From the NCBI RefSeq assembly GCF_900115245.1, contig NZ_FOVT01000012.1, positions 62,001-126,000 of the forward strand: a stretch of 64,000 nt of DNA, read 5' to 3'. Below are positions 23,528 through 31,020 of the stretch, one piece after another. The position numbers and the translations under genes are program-made. How positions within the stretch are numbered: position 1 is the stretch's first letter; every line of letters starts with the position of its first letter. Source of the stretch: Mesorhizobium sp. NFR06 (GTDB lineage: Bacteria > Pseudomonadota > Alphaproteobacteria > Rhizobiales > Rhizobiaceae). The notes under the pieces were generated by a model, which had not been told where the DNA came from, did no database searches, and saw nothing but the letters and a program-made list of their open reading frames with translations.

Positions 23528-23553
23528 AATGAGTATATGCCTCACAATGAGTA
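23528..23553. promoter_or_regulatory. Direct repeats AATGAGTA upstream of the RHH-kinase operon
   Basis: AATGAGTA at 23528-23535 and 23546-23553, start-to-start distance 18 bases. RHH proteins commonly bind tandem short sites at their own promoter; autoregulation is inferred. Confidence 0.5.
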
Positions 23554-23767
23554 GAAATAGGAAACGGCACATAGAGCGTCAAGGGTGTCTCATTAGCGAG
23601 TAGCTCTCAGCCTAACCTTGCTAAGGATGCGTCGAAACCGCATTTGATATATTATGCTAACTCGCTGATTTATTTATTGATTTTAACATTTGTGTATTGC
23701 CAGTCGCAGGCCGTTGGCGCATTGTGGCATCAGAGGGACAAACACTCCGCGAAAGGAGGGTTTTCCG

Positions 23768-24100
23768 ATGTTCCAGAGGTTTTCGCAGAAATTGCGCGAC
23801 GACGCCCACTGCAAGGTCCATGAGGCCATGCGGGCGAACGGCATCATCGACATCGTCGGGTTGTCAGAACAAATCAGGCTGAAAAACCTCGACGACAACA
23901 TCGCACGCGAGGATGTCGAAAGCCTGGTGATGCAGATCGCGCAGCTTTACGGCGCGCCGATCGAGTTCGACGACCAGGCCCTGGCGGCGCTCGACCTGCC
24001 CGACCTTTTCGGCCGCGACAATCGCAACGACCTCGAAAAGGCGCTGCGTGAGCGTTCGGTGTCAGACGCGCCGGACGATTTGCTGCAGCTCGACGGATAG
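23768..24100 (+). CDS. Conserved hypothetical protein
   Basis: 110 residues, acidic, soluble and helical: RFSQKLRDDAHCKVHEAMRA, then GIIDIVGLSEQIRLKNLDDN, EDVESLVMQIAQLYGAPIEF and ERSVSDAPDDLLQLDG. No known domain. Codon pattern and an ideal AAAGGAGGGTTTTCCG ribosome site show that it is a real gene. It is preceded by an AT-rich stretch (23590-23700) that probably contains the promoter. Confidence 0.7.
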   Translation: MFQRFSQKLRDDAHCKVHEAMRANGIIDIVGLSEQIRLKNLDDNIAREDVESLVMQIAQLYGAPIEFDDQALAALDLPDLFGRDNRNDLEKALRERSVSDAPDDLLQLDG

Positions 24101-24159
24101 CCGGCGCCGCCGTCGGTCGGCTTCAAGCCGGATGCGGCTGCGAAAGCCCGGTCTCCCGG

Positions 24160-24205
24160 GCGCGATGCCGAAACGTGCGAAGCGGTTTTCGGTCGATATC
24201 ATTTC
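24160..24205. repeat. Decayed copy of the GCATGATGCCGAAA repeat
   Basis: GCGATGCCGAAACGTGCGAA followed by GCGGTTTTCGGTCGATATCAT. Compare the well-kept copy at 39867-39920. Lies between convergent gene ends. Confidence 0.6.
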
Positions 24206-24211
24206 TCCACT

Positions 24212-24628
24212 TCATCCGCGCCTGCTCGCCAGATCGTGCAGAATGCCAAGCCCCGTCTCGTATCGGTCCGGGGCGACGCCGGCCTGGTGCGCCTGCCAGA
24301 GATTGTCACGCAGGTCGGCCAGCTTCACCGGCAACGCAAGCTCGTTCGAAGCGGCGCGGCAGATGAAACCTTCCTCGCTTTCGTCCATGCGCCTGGTCAG
24401 CGCATCCACCGCCGCCACCACAGGCAGGCCGAAGCCGGCCGCCTGCAGTCGGTCGAGGCTCCAGCCGTCGCCCTTCTCGACGACGTCATGCAGGTAGGCG
24501 ACGGTCTTTTCGTCCAGCGTCTCGACCGCATCGGCGACCCGCCTCAAATGTTCGATGTAAGGTTGGCCGGTCTTGTCCTTCTGGCCGCGATGGGCCTCTT
24601 CAGCGATCTTCGCCGCCTCGTGAAGCAT
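24212..24628 (-). CDS. HD-domain protein, RelA/SpoT hydrolase-like (small alarmone hydrolase type)
   Basis: 138 residues forming one HD domain like the (p)ppGpp hydrolase part of RelA/SpoT and MESH1: HRGQKDKTGQPYIEHLRRVA near residue 12 (first His), AYLHDVVEKGDGWSLDRLQA near residue 44 (HD), and LPVKLADLRDNLWQAHQA near residue 100. The normal motif is LHDVVED; here E-K-G. No synthetase or TGS domain. May hydrolyse an alarmone or another nucleotide; substrate inferred from the fold only. The ATG at 24628 has a weak ribosome site. Confidence 0.75.
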   Translation of the reverse strand: MLHEAAKIAEEAHRGQKDKTGQPYIEHLRRVADAVETLDEKTVAYLHDVVEKGDGWSLDRLQAAGFGLPVVAAVDALTRRMDESEEGFICRAASNELALPVKLADLRDNLWQAHQAGVAPDRYETGLGILHDLASRRG

Positions 24629-24886
24629 GATTACCAACTCGCTCTTCGAAACAGAGCCCGCCCCGGCGAGGGACAACCGAGACGGGCTGGTTCGGGTCTG
24701 GGACCCAGTCAGGTGGCGCGCCTTCGCGGGGGAGCGGGCTGCGCGCCATCCTGCATTCAGAACATCGGCACCCCGGCGGATGTTCCCGCCCCTCCCGGAT
24801 TTTTGAGAACGCGCCATCGGCGCGGCAAATGCTCCGGCATGACACCGGTTTTCCGGCCCGTATCGCCGCAGAATTGCTGTTCGGCA

Positions 24887-24911
24887 GGAACCTCGCGCCA
24901 GCGCTGCCGTT
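24887..24911 (+). promoter_or_regulatory. Candidate EcfG/RpoE2-type promoter
   Basis: GGAAC, 16-base spacer, CGTT, exact consensus, 35 bases before the CsbD gene. Confidence 0.65.
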
Positions 24912-24946
24912 AGCCCAACAGGCAGTGTCCAACAGGAGGTACGGCG

Positions 24947-25150
24947 ATGGACTGGAACCGCGTCGAAGGCAATTGGAAGCAAATGAAGGGCAAGGTCAAG
25001 GAGCAGTGGGGCAAGCTCACCGACGACGACCTCGACCGCAGCGCGGGCAAGCGCGACCAGCTCGAAGGCAAGATCCAGGAGCGCTACGGCATCGAGAAGG
25101 ACCGCGTGCGTCGCGAGGTCGATGAATGGTGCAAAACGCAGGGGGCATAG
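24947..25150 (+). CDS. CsbD-family stress protein
   Basis: 67-residue hydrophilic helical protein. MDWNRVEGNWKQMKGKVKEQ and WGKLTDDDLDRSAGKRDQLE are diagnostic of CsbD, general stress proteins of unknown mechanism. AACAGGAGGT precedes the ATG. Exact match to a stress-type promoter 35 bases upstream. One cysteine near the end (EWCKTQGA). Confidence 0.95.
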   Translation: MDWNRVEGNWKQMKGKVKEQWGKLTDDDLDRSAGKRDQLEGKIQERYGIEKDRVRREVDEWCKTQGA

Positions 25151-25342
25151 CAGTCGGCTCTCTGGTCGCGCCGTCGCCAGGCCAGCCAGTGTCTCGGCAC
25201 AACCCTGGCTAAGCACGCCGGCCGCGGCGGGACCAGCCATGCGCCGATGCCCGGCCAGAATGTGTTCAACGATGACAAATCACCACGCGCCGGAACAAGT
25301 CCAAGGACATTCTGTTTCAGGATGATAGGACATGCATCAAAG

Positions 25343-25549
25343 ATGGCCCGTGATCGATCCCATTCGGAGGCCCTTTCAAGGTTGCTGAGACGCCAGTTTT
25401 TCAATGAGACACTGAGGCGGCACTTGCGTATGTGGCCGCTTTTTCGAACAGACCGCCAACTTCCAGACCGCCTTCGGCCCCTTCTCGACAAACTGGCGCG
25501 AAAGAAAGGTCGTCACGGCTCTGCCAAAGACGGCGAAAGCCGTCGTTGA
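25343..25549 (+). CDS. Possible small basic protein, faintly NepR-like
   Basis: 68 residues, ARDRSHSEALSRLLRRQFFN then ETLRRHLRMWPLF and RQLPDRLRPLLDKLARKKG. The last part recalls the C-terminal helix of NepR anti-sigma factors (x-V/L-P-D-R-F/L-x-x-L-L-x-x-L), but the first helix does not match and there is no clear ribosome site. No PhyR or ecfG gene is adjacent. Could equally be a chance open frame; kept because the interval 25151-25693 otherwise holds no gene. Confidence 0.3.
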   Translation: MARDRSHSEALSRLLRRQFFNETLRRHLRMWPLFRTDRQLPDRLRPLLDKLARKKGRHGSAKDGESRR

Positions 25550-25693
25550 CTCCCGCGAGTTGGCATCCGGCGGACTGTGAGGGCTCGACGTCATGCCCCG
25601 CGGCGGCGCTCCGCCGTGCCTTTTCTTCGCCATGGAACATTCGCATGCCGGCGAAGTTCACCTTGCGCAACGCGACTTGGCCCGGCTCCGCAA

Positions 25694-26233
25694 ATGGCGA
25701 ACTATCTGAGACTTCCGGCAACCTCCAGGAACCTGTTTCGCGTCGTCATTGAAACGCCGCGAGGATCGGCCGCGAAGCTGGCCTACGAGCCGAAGACCGG
25801 CGTGTTCGAATATTCCCGCCCTCTTCCCGTGGGGAACACCTATCCCTACGACTGGGGCTTCGTGCCATCAACGCTGGGCGACGATGGCGATCCGCTGGAC
25901 GGACTCGTCATCCACCAGGCGGCGGCCGCACCGGGCGTCGTCATAAAATGCGACCTGCTGGGCGCACTCAGGGTAAAGCAGCGCGATCGTGACGGCTCGA
26001 AGGTTCGTAACGACAGGTACATTTTTTGTCCCCATAAGCAGGACGCGCCCGATGAACCGGTGACGTCGGTCGATGTGCCTGAGGATCTTCGCCGGGAAAT
26101 TGAGCAGTTCTTCCTGTCGTCGGTACTGGGCACAGGCAAGAAAATCAAGTTGAAGGGCTGGCAGAACGCTGCCGATGCCAGGGCCTCGCTGACGAAGGCA
26201 ATGAAATCCTTCAGGCGAAAATTCGCTCGCTGA
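25694..26233 (+). CDS. Inorganic pyrophosphatase family protein
   Basis: 179-residue cytoplasmic protein of family I soluble pyrophosphatases, which hydrolyse PPi with Mg2+. Visible motifs: AAKLAYEPKTGVFEYSRPLP near residue 27, YPYDWGFVPSTLGDDGDPLD near residue 49 (the DGDPLD metal-binding signature) and VKQRDRDGSKVRNDRYIF near residue 93. It differs from housekeeping Ppa in the C-terminal half (RREIEQFFLSSVLGTGKKIK) and may be a second, specialised copy. The gene for an isochorismatase-type hydrolase begins 12 bases after its stop, so they are one operon. Confidence 0.85.
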   Translation: MANYLRLPATSRNLFRVVIETPRGSAAKLAYEPKTGVFEYSRPLPVGNTYPYDWGFVPSTLGDDGDPLDGLVIHQAAAAPGVVIKCDLLGALRVKQRDRDGSKVRNDRYIFCPHKQDAPDEPVTSVDVPEDLRREIEQFFLSSVLGTGKKIKLKGWQNAADARASLTKAMKSFRRKFAR

Positions 26234-26244
26234 ACGGACGCCCG

Positions 26245-26841
26245 ATGCCTGTCCTGCGCCCGATACCCGCAAACGCCGTGCATATCTGTGTGGACATGCA
26301 GCTTATGTTCATGCCTCCCGGTCCGTGGGCGGTCGAGTGGTTCCCGCAGACCCTGCCCAAGGTCATACAGCTGACGCAGAGGAGCCCCGCGCGAACCATC
26401 TTCACGCGCTTCATTCCGGCTATGCGCCCGGGAGAGGGTCGCGGCCAATGGCGCAGTTACTACGAACACTGGGCGGAAATGACACTGGAAAATGCCGGAG
26501 CGGACATCATCGAATTGGCGCCGGAACTGAAGAGCTTCGTTCCGCCGGCACGACAATTCGACAAGCCGGTCTACTCGCCCTGGTTCGACGGCTCGTTGGC
26601 CCGCGCGCTCGCAACGGAGCGTGCGGAAACCATTATCGTCAGTGGCGGCGAGGCCGATATGTGTGTTCTGGCCACACTGCTCGGAGCCATCGATTTCGGC
26701 TTTCGCACGGTGCTGGCCGAAGATGCGATCTGCAGCACGTCCGACGAAGCCTATGACAGCATCGTGCGCCTATTCACCAAAAGATACTCGCATCACGTGG
26801 AAGTCGCCCCGGTGGACGAAATCGTGGATTTCTGGGTCTAA
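26245..26841 (+). CDS. Isochorismatase-family cysteine hydrolase
   Basis: 198-residue soluble hydrolase. Catalytic triad positions of the family are visible: Asp in HICVDMQLMF (residue 17), Lys in FDKPVYSPWFD near residue 108 and Cys in SGGEADMCVLATLLGAID near residue 141. Family members hydrolyse isochorismate, nicotinamide, biuret or similar amides; the ADMC motif rather than TDVC leaves the substrate open. Paired with the pyrophosphatase gene upstream. A second operon partner is not evident. Confidence 0.88.
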   Translation: MPVLRPIPANAVHICVDMQLMFMPPGPWAVEWFPQTLPKVIQLTQRSPARTIFTRFIPAMRPGEGRGQWRSYYEHWAEMTLENAGADIIELAPELKSFVPPARQFDKPVYSPWFDGSLARALATERAETIIVSGGEADMCVLATLLGAIDFGFRTVLAEDAICSTSDEAYDSIVRLFTKRYSHHVEVAPVDEIVDFWV

Positions 26842-26986
26842 GCTGGCGCGAACCGGAGCCAGCCAAACAGATGTGGATGAGGATCACGATCGCCGCGAGG
26901 TGCCCGCCGCACGGGCAGCGACCGGTGAATCGGCGAGTCAATAACAATTGATGTTTTCCGCCGGGGTCGCGGCTGAAATTCTTTTC

Positions 26987-27011
26987 GGAACAAGTCTCCT
27001 CGGATGGGGTT
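26987..27011 (+). promoter_or_regulatory. Candidate EcfG/RpoE2-type promoter
   Basis: GGAAC, 16-base spacer, GGTT, 32 bases before the DUF892 gene. Confidence 0.55.
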
Positions 27012-27043
27012 GGTGATGGTTCCACCCAACAGGAGATGCATAG

Positions 27044-27556
27044 ATGGCAACGACGAAAGCGGCCTCGAAGAAGGGCCTGAACGAACTCTTCCACGACACG
27101 CTGAAGGACATCTATTTCGCCGAGAAGAAGATTCTCGCGACGCTGCCCAAGATGGCGAAGGCGGCGCAGGACGATGCTCTGAAAGCGGCTTTCGAAAAGC
27201 ATCGCGACCAGACCGAGGAACACGTGGCGCGGCTCGAGGAAGTCTTTGACGTGATCGACAAGAAGCCGGTGGGCAAGACCTGCGCGGCCATCATGGGCAT
27301 CACCGAGGAAGGCGCCGAGATCATGGAGGAATATAAGGGTTCGGCCTCGCTCGACGCGGGCTTGCTGGCTGCGGCGCAAGCCGTCGAGCATTATGAGATC
27401 TCGCGCTACGGCACCCTCAAGACCTGGGCGCAGGAACTCGGTCTCACCGAAGCCGTGAACCTGCTCGACAAGACGCTGACGGAGGAGAAGGAAACGGACG
27501 CGGCGCTGACCGAGCTTGCCGAATCCGCCGTCAACATGGCGGCCGAGGCGGCTTAA
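27044..27556 (+). CDS. DUF892 (YciE/YciF) ferritin-like protein
   Basis: 170 residues forming a four-helix ferritin-like bundle. ELFHDTLKDIYFAEKKILA near residue 14, FEKHRDQTEEHVARLEEVF near residue 48 and AAAQAVEHYEISRYGTLKTW near residue 107 carry the Glu/His residues that bind a di-iron site in YciF. Stress-induced in enterobacteria and rhizobia; exact role unknown. AACAGGAGA ribosome site. The TAA stop codon is the first triplet of an interspersed repeat (27554-27660). Confidence 0.93.
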   Translation: MATTKAASKKGLNELFHDTLKDIYFAEKKILATLPKMAKAAQDDALKAAFEKHRDQTEEHVARLEEVFDVIDKKPVGKTCAAIMGITEEGAEIMEEYKGSASLDAGLLAAAQAVEHYEISRYGTLKTWAQELGLTEAVNLLDKTLTEEKETDAALTELAESAVNMAAEAA

Positions 27557-27660
27557 AGCGCGTCGCGCTGAAACGGATTCAGGCGACGCGCTTTAAGTCT
27601 TTGTTTTGATGCATGTCGTCATCCCAGAACCGCTGCACACTTCTGGGCGACATGCATTAG
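27554..27660. repeat. RIME-like interspersed repeat (best-kept copy)
   Basis: Block 1 TAAAGCGCGTCGCGCTGAAA with GGCGACGCGCTTTAA; block 2 TTGATGCATGTCGTC with GGGCGACATGCATTAG. Both blocks are large hairpins. Second copy at 9474-9575. Confidence 0.85.
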
Positions 27661-27792
27661 CGGCGAGCACCGGGCAGCAGGCTCACCCGAGCTTCGGGCC
27701 GGGCGCAATGCCGTTGCGTCAGGCCCGCGCTTGCCTAGAGGCGCGGGCTCGGCCGGACAAATGAGGATAGCCACCCTGGAGGCCCGGCGCAA

Positions 27793-28110
27793 ATGCCAGT
27801 CGTGAAGCCGATTGTTCCATCTGATAGGCGCGCCGGCATGATCAGATCGTCGCTGCATCTGCTCAAGGGCATCGGCTATTCGATATCGACCGTAAGCGTG
27901 GTCCTGTTGGCCGCCGTCAGCTGGGGAAATGCGTCGAAAAGTCCGTTGCTGATCGCCTGTCTGCTCGGCGGCGCCGCCACTTCGATCATAGGTATGTTCT
28001 GCCGCTGGCTGAGCTATGAAATCGAAAAGCGGGACCAAAAGCGGCTCGACCGCCGGGCCGAAGGGGAGCGTCTCAATCGCGCCGCAAGATCCGGGAAACA
28101 AGCAAGGTGA
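27793..28110 (+). CDS. Small two-helix membrane protein
   Basis: 105 residues with two hydrophobic segments (YSISTVSVVLLAAVSW and LLIACLLGGAATSIIGMF) and a charged C-terminal tail EIEKRDQKRLDRRAEGERLN. No family recognised. Two possible starts, 27793 (GGAGG ten bases ahead) or 27838; the first is used. Its last 38 bases overlap the end of the convergent BrkB-type gene. Confidence 0.6.
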   Translation: MPVVKPIVPSDRRAGMIRSSLHLLKGIGYSISTVSVVLLAAVSWGNASKSPLLIACLLGGAATSIIGMFCRWLSYEIEKRDQKRLDRRAEGERLNRAARSGKQAR

Positions 28111-29080
28111 TCAGGCTGCCGACAACGATCCATGCGCCTACCATCTCGGCTCTCGATGGCCGCGCGGCAGCGACGGCACCGGACCCGGTCCGCGTGGGCC
28201 CGTCGCGCGCTATCGCCACCACCGGCGCGAGATCGCGCCGGCTGCCGCGCCGCACCGAATAGGCGCGCGTGATCTCGGCGCCGAAGAGGAATATCTGGGC
28301 CGAGTAGTAGACCCAGACCAGCACGACCATCAGCGCGCCCGCCGCGCCGTAGGAGGTGGCGATGGCGCTGGTGCCGATGTACCAGCCGATCAGCGACTTG
28401 CCGATGGTGAAGAGCAGCGCCGTGACCACCGCGCCGACGCCGACGTCGCGCCATTTGAGCGTACGGTCCGGCAGGACCTTGTAAATGGCGGCGAAAAGCA
28501 GCGCGATCAGCACGAAGGAGACGACCGTGTTGATGGAGCTCACGATCAGTTCCCCGAAGGGCAGGCTGCGGTTGATGACTTCACCGAGCGCGGCGATCGC
28601 CGTGCTCGCCGCAAGCGACACCAGAAGCAGGAAGCCGAGGGCCGCGACGAGGCCGAGGCTCGCCGCCCTCGCCCGCACCAGGCGCGACAGCGACACACCG
28701 TTGGGCTTCACCTTCCAGATCTCGTTGAGCGACTGCTGCATCTCGCCGAAAACGCCCGACGCCGTGACGAAAAGCGTGACCAGCCCGATGAGCGTGGCAA
28801 GCGTGCTTGACCAGCGATGCGCCGCGCTCTCGATCGTTGCCTTCAGAAGGTCGGCGCTTTGCGGTCCCATCACGCCGGATATCTCGGCCGAGAGCGCCAA
28901 TTGCGCGGCGTCGTTGCCGATGACGACGCCGGCGATCGCCACGACGATCAAGAGGATCGGCGCGAGCGAGGTCGTGGCATAGAAAGCGATCGCCGCACCG
29001 TGGCTCAGCGCATTGTCGTCGACGTAGCCTGCGACACTCTCCCGCAAGAGCACCCAGCCTTCGCGAACCCAGCCCGGCAT
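28073..29080 (-). CDS. YihY/BrkB-family inner-membrane protein
   Basis: 335 residues with six hydrophobic helices. The N-terminal DDNALSHGAAIAFYATTSLA then PILLIVVAIAGVVIGND, the conserved ASGVFGEMQQSLNEIWKVKP near residue 110 and GALMVVLVWVYYSAQIFLFG then AEITRAYSVRRG near residue 250 are diagnostic. Once called ribonuclease BN in error; true function unknown, proposed transport or envelope roles. Cotranscribed with the flavodoxin-fold gene upstream (11-base gap). Confidence 0.92.
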   Translation of the reverse strand: MPGWVREGWVLLRESVAGYVDDNALSHGAAIAFYATTSLAPILLIVVAIAGVVIGNDAAQLALSAEISGVMGPQSADLLKATIESAAHRWSSTLATLIGLVTLFVTASGVFGEMQQSLNEIWKVKPNGVSLSRLVRARAASLGLVAALGFLLLVSLAASTAIAALGEVINRSLPFGELIVSSINTVVSFVLIALLFAAIYKVLPDRTLKWRDVGVGAVVTALLFTIGKSLIGWYIGTSAIATSYGAAGALMVVLVWVYYSAQIFLFGAEITRAYSVRRGSRRDLAPVVAIARDGPTRTGSGAVAAARPSRAEMVGAWIVVGSLITLLVSRILRRD

Positions 29081-29091
29081 CGTCGCCTCAC

Positions 29092-30195
29092 CTATTTTGG
29101 ACGCGGATCCTCGAGCCCGGCGCCGATCGTGGGAAACTCGCCTGCGCGGCGCTTGGCCACTGCGTCCGCCAGGGCCAGCGCGGCGTTCTTCACTTCGGCC
29201 TGGATGTCGCTGTCGGCGTCGAGCTCGTCATGGCTGGTGGCATAGGACTTCCAATAGCCGATATAGCGGTCGAGCTCGGCCATCCCGCCGACCGGATCGA
29301 GCTTGATCGAACGCAGCCAGTCGGCAAGCGCGCGGCGAACGCCTTCGGCGCCTTCCGTGTCGCCATGCACGACGACGGAGAACAGCCGGCCGGCGAGATG
29401 GCGCGGATAATGCCAGCCGGCGAGCTCGGCCTTCTTGGCAAGGGCGGCATCCTTGCCTTGTGTCAGCGACGGGTCGGGATTGCCGCCGTCGGCGCAGACC
29501 ATGCGGTCCATCATCAGCTTGATCGGCGACGAGGGCTGATACCAATTGACGGGCGTGACGATCATCACGCCATGCGCCTCGACCCAGAGCGGATAGATGT
29601 CGTTCATCCAGTCCTGCACCTGGCCGAGCGAATGGTTGGGATAGCAGGAGCACGGCCAGTGGCAGAGCGCCGCCGCCGTTGAGAAGCACGCCTTGCAGGG
29701 ATAGATCTTGCGGCCATATTCGGAGGCGAGGCGCGACAGGTCGAGCACCTCGACCGAGAAGCCCGGTCTGTCGGCAATGGCACGGCGCGCCAGCTCGACC
29801 AGGCGAAAGCTCTTCGACATCTCGCCGGGACAAGTGTGCTCGCTGCGCGAGGAGCCGTTGACGATCAGGATGCGCGAAGGGGCGGCCTTGTCCTCGTGGC
29901 GGCGCTGTGCCGCCTCGACAGCATCATGCGCGGCGATCCATTCGACCGAAAGCTCGTAATCGGGGTCGTGGAAACCCTCGCCCGCCTTTCGCGTGACCGG
30001 GCTCTTGCGCTCCTCGCTGTAGCCCTGCCAGGCAATCTCGGCCAACCTGCCGATCGCATCGGCCTCGGCCTCGAAAGCCGGATCGTAGAACAGCTTGCGG
30101 TAGCGCTGCTTGAATTCCGCCTCGCCGAGGCGCGGGCTGGGCATGCCGGTACGCGGTTCGGTGTTGGCTTTGTCGGATCGCGCCTGCCCTGCCAT
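29092..30195 (-). CDS. Flavodoxin-fold NAD(P)H:FMN/quinone reductase
   Basis: 367 residues. Residues 1-105 are an extra charged region (FKQRYRKLFYDPAFEAEADA and more); the flavodoxin-like domain starts SRILIVNGSSRSEHTCPGEM (FMN phosphate loop) and continues ARRAIADRPGFSVEVLDLSR and the flavin-contacting GVMIVTPVNWYQPSSPIKLM. Family: NADPH-dependent FMN reductases (WrbA-like fold). A cysteine-rich insert CKACFSTAAALCHWPCSCYP is unusual and may bind metal. GGGAGG before the ATG at 30195 sets the start. First gene of a two-gene unit with the BrkB-type gene. Confidence 0.85.
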   Translation of the reverse strand: MAGQARSDKANTEPRTGMPSPRLGEAEFKQRYRKLFYDPAFEAEADAIGRLAEIAWQGYSEERKSPVTRKAGEGFHDPDYELSVEWIAAHDAVEAAQRRHEDKAAPSRILIVNGSSRSEHTCPGEMSKSFRLVELARRAIADRPGFSVEVLDLSRLASEYGRKIYPCKACFSTAAALCHWPCSCYPNHSLGQVQDWMNDIYPLWVEAHGVMIVTPVNWYQPSSPIKLMMDRMVCADGGNPDPSLTQGKDAALAKKAELAGWHYPRHLAGRLFSVVVHGDTEGAEGVRRALADWLRSIKLDPVGGMAELDRYIGYWKSYATSHDELDADSDIQAEVKNAALALADAVAKRRAGEFPTIGAGLEDPRPK

Positions 30196-30473
30196 TTGCC
30201 TCCCCACGCCGGACACGGAGCGGGCCGGGTGCGACCAGAGCTCGACTGCCTTGTCGTTGGCCAGGGCGTGAAGCCGGAGAAACCAGCCCTGTTCTCTTTG
30301 CCGCCAGGTCCGGCTGACGCGGCCCGCTGAGCAAAACCCGGTGGCAGCGCGATGGTTCCCTCGTAACCGGTCGTCGTCGCACCAGCCGGTGTCGCCGACA
30401 TTGCCGCGAATTTTGCAATGACAAACAATCGATCTATATTAGCTGACTAAGTGATTCATGGCACCGTGAACCG

Positions 30474-30659
30474 ATGGCCAAGAAGAAGAATAGGCAGTCC
30501 GACTCCGGCGTTGCGGCGGCCACCCCCGCCGAGATCCACGAGGCGGCTTATTTTGCCCGCAAATGCGGGCTCACCCGCGACGAGGCCTTGCAGATGATCC
30601 GCGAGGCCAACAGGTCGGCGGCCGTCAAGCCTGCCGAGAGTGAGAAGCGTAAGCACTGA
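30474..30659 (+). CDS. DUF3606-like small protein
   Basis: 61 residues, basic ends and a helical core EIHEAAYFARKCGLTRDEAL then QMIREAN, resembling the DUF3606 helix-turn-helix-like fold (x-Y-x-x-x-K-x-G-x-S/T-x-E-x-x). Function unknown. A similar core lies in the gene at 36333. No clear ribosome site; the upstream 60 bases are AT-rich. Confidence 0.6.
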   Translation: MAKKKNRQSDSGVAAATPAEIHEAAYFARKCGLTRDEALQMIREANRSAAVKPAESEKRKH

Positions 30660-30685
30660 CCTTTATCGAGCACGCGGCGGGTAAT

Positions 30686-31003
30686 TCATTGCCCCGTCTG
30701 AGGTGGAACCTGACCCGGCTTGATCACCGGCATCTCGCTGCCTGTCGGTGGCGGCGTCTTGGCGTTCTCGTCGCCGGTCGGCGGCGGCTTCAGCACCCCG
30801 CCGCAATCGCTGAGCCGCTGCGACAATTCATCCGTGTCGGCCTGCTGCACCTGTTTCTGCTGCTGGCCGTTGGCGTCGGGCTTGGCTTGGCAGTTCTGCA
30901 TCTGCTGGTCATCCGGCAGGTCGCTCGGCTGCTGGGACGTCTGGGCCGTCGCCGGCAGCACCGGGATCAGAGTGAGGGCTGCGATGAGAAGCGCTTTGTT
31001 CAT
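30686..31003 (-). CDS. Secreted Gln/Pro-rich protein
   Basis: 105 residues. Signal peptide MNKALLIAALTLIPVLPATA, then a low-complexity Gln/Asp/Pro-rich mature part with two cysteines (MQNCQAKPDANGQQQKQ, SDCGGVLKPPPTGDE) and PPPTGSEMPVIKPGQVPP. AGGAGGATCCC ribosome site. Lies 17 bases after the SDR gene on the same strand and is probably cotranscribed. Unassigned; periplasmic by its signal peptide. Confidence 0.7.
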   Translation of the reverse strand: MNKALLIAALTLIPVLPATAQTSQQPSDLPDDQQMQNCQAKPDANGQQQKQVQQADTDELSQRLSDCGGVLKPPPTGDENAKTPPPTGSEMPVIKPGQVPPQTGQ

Positions 31004-31020
31004 GGGATCCTCCTGATGGG

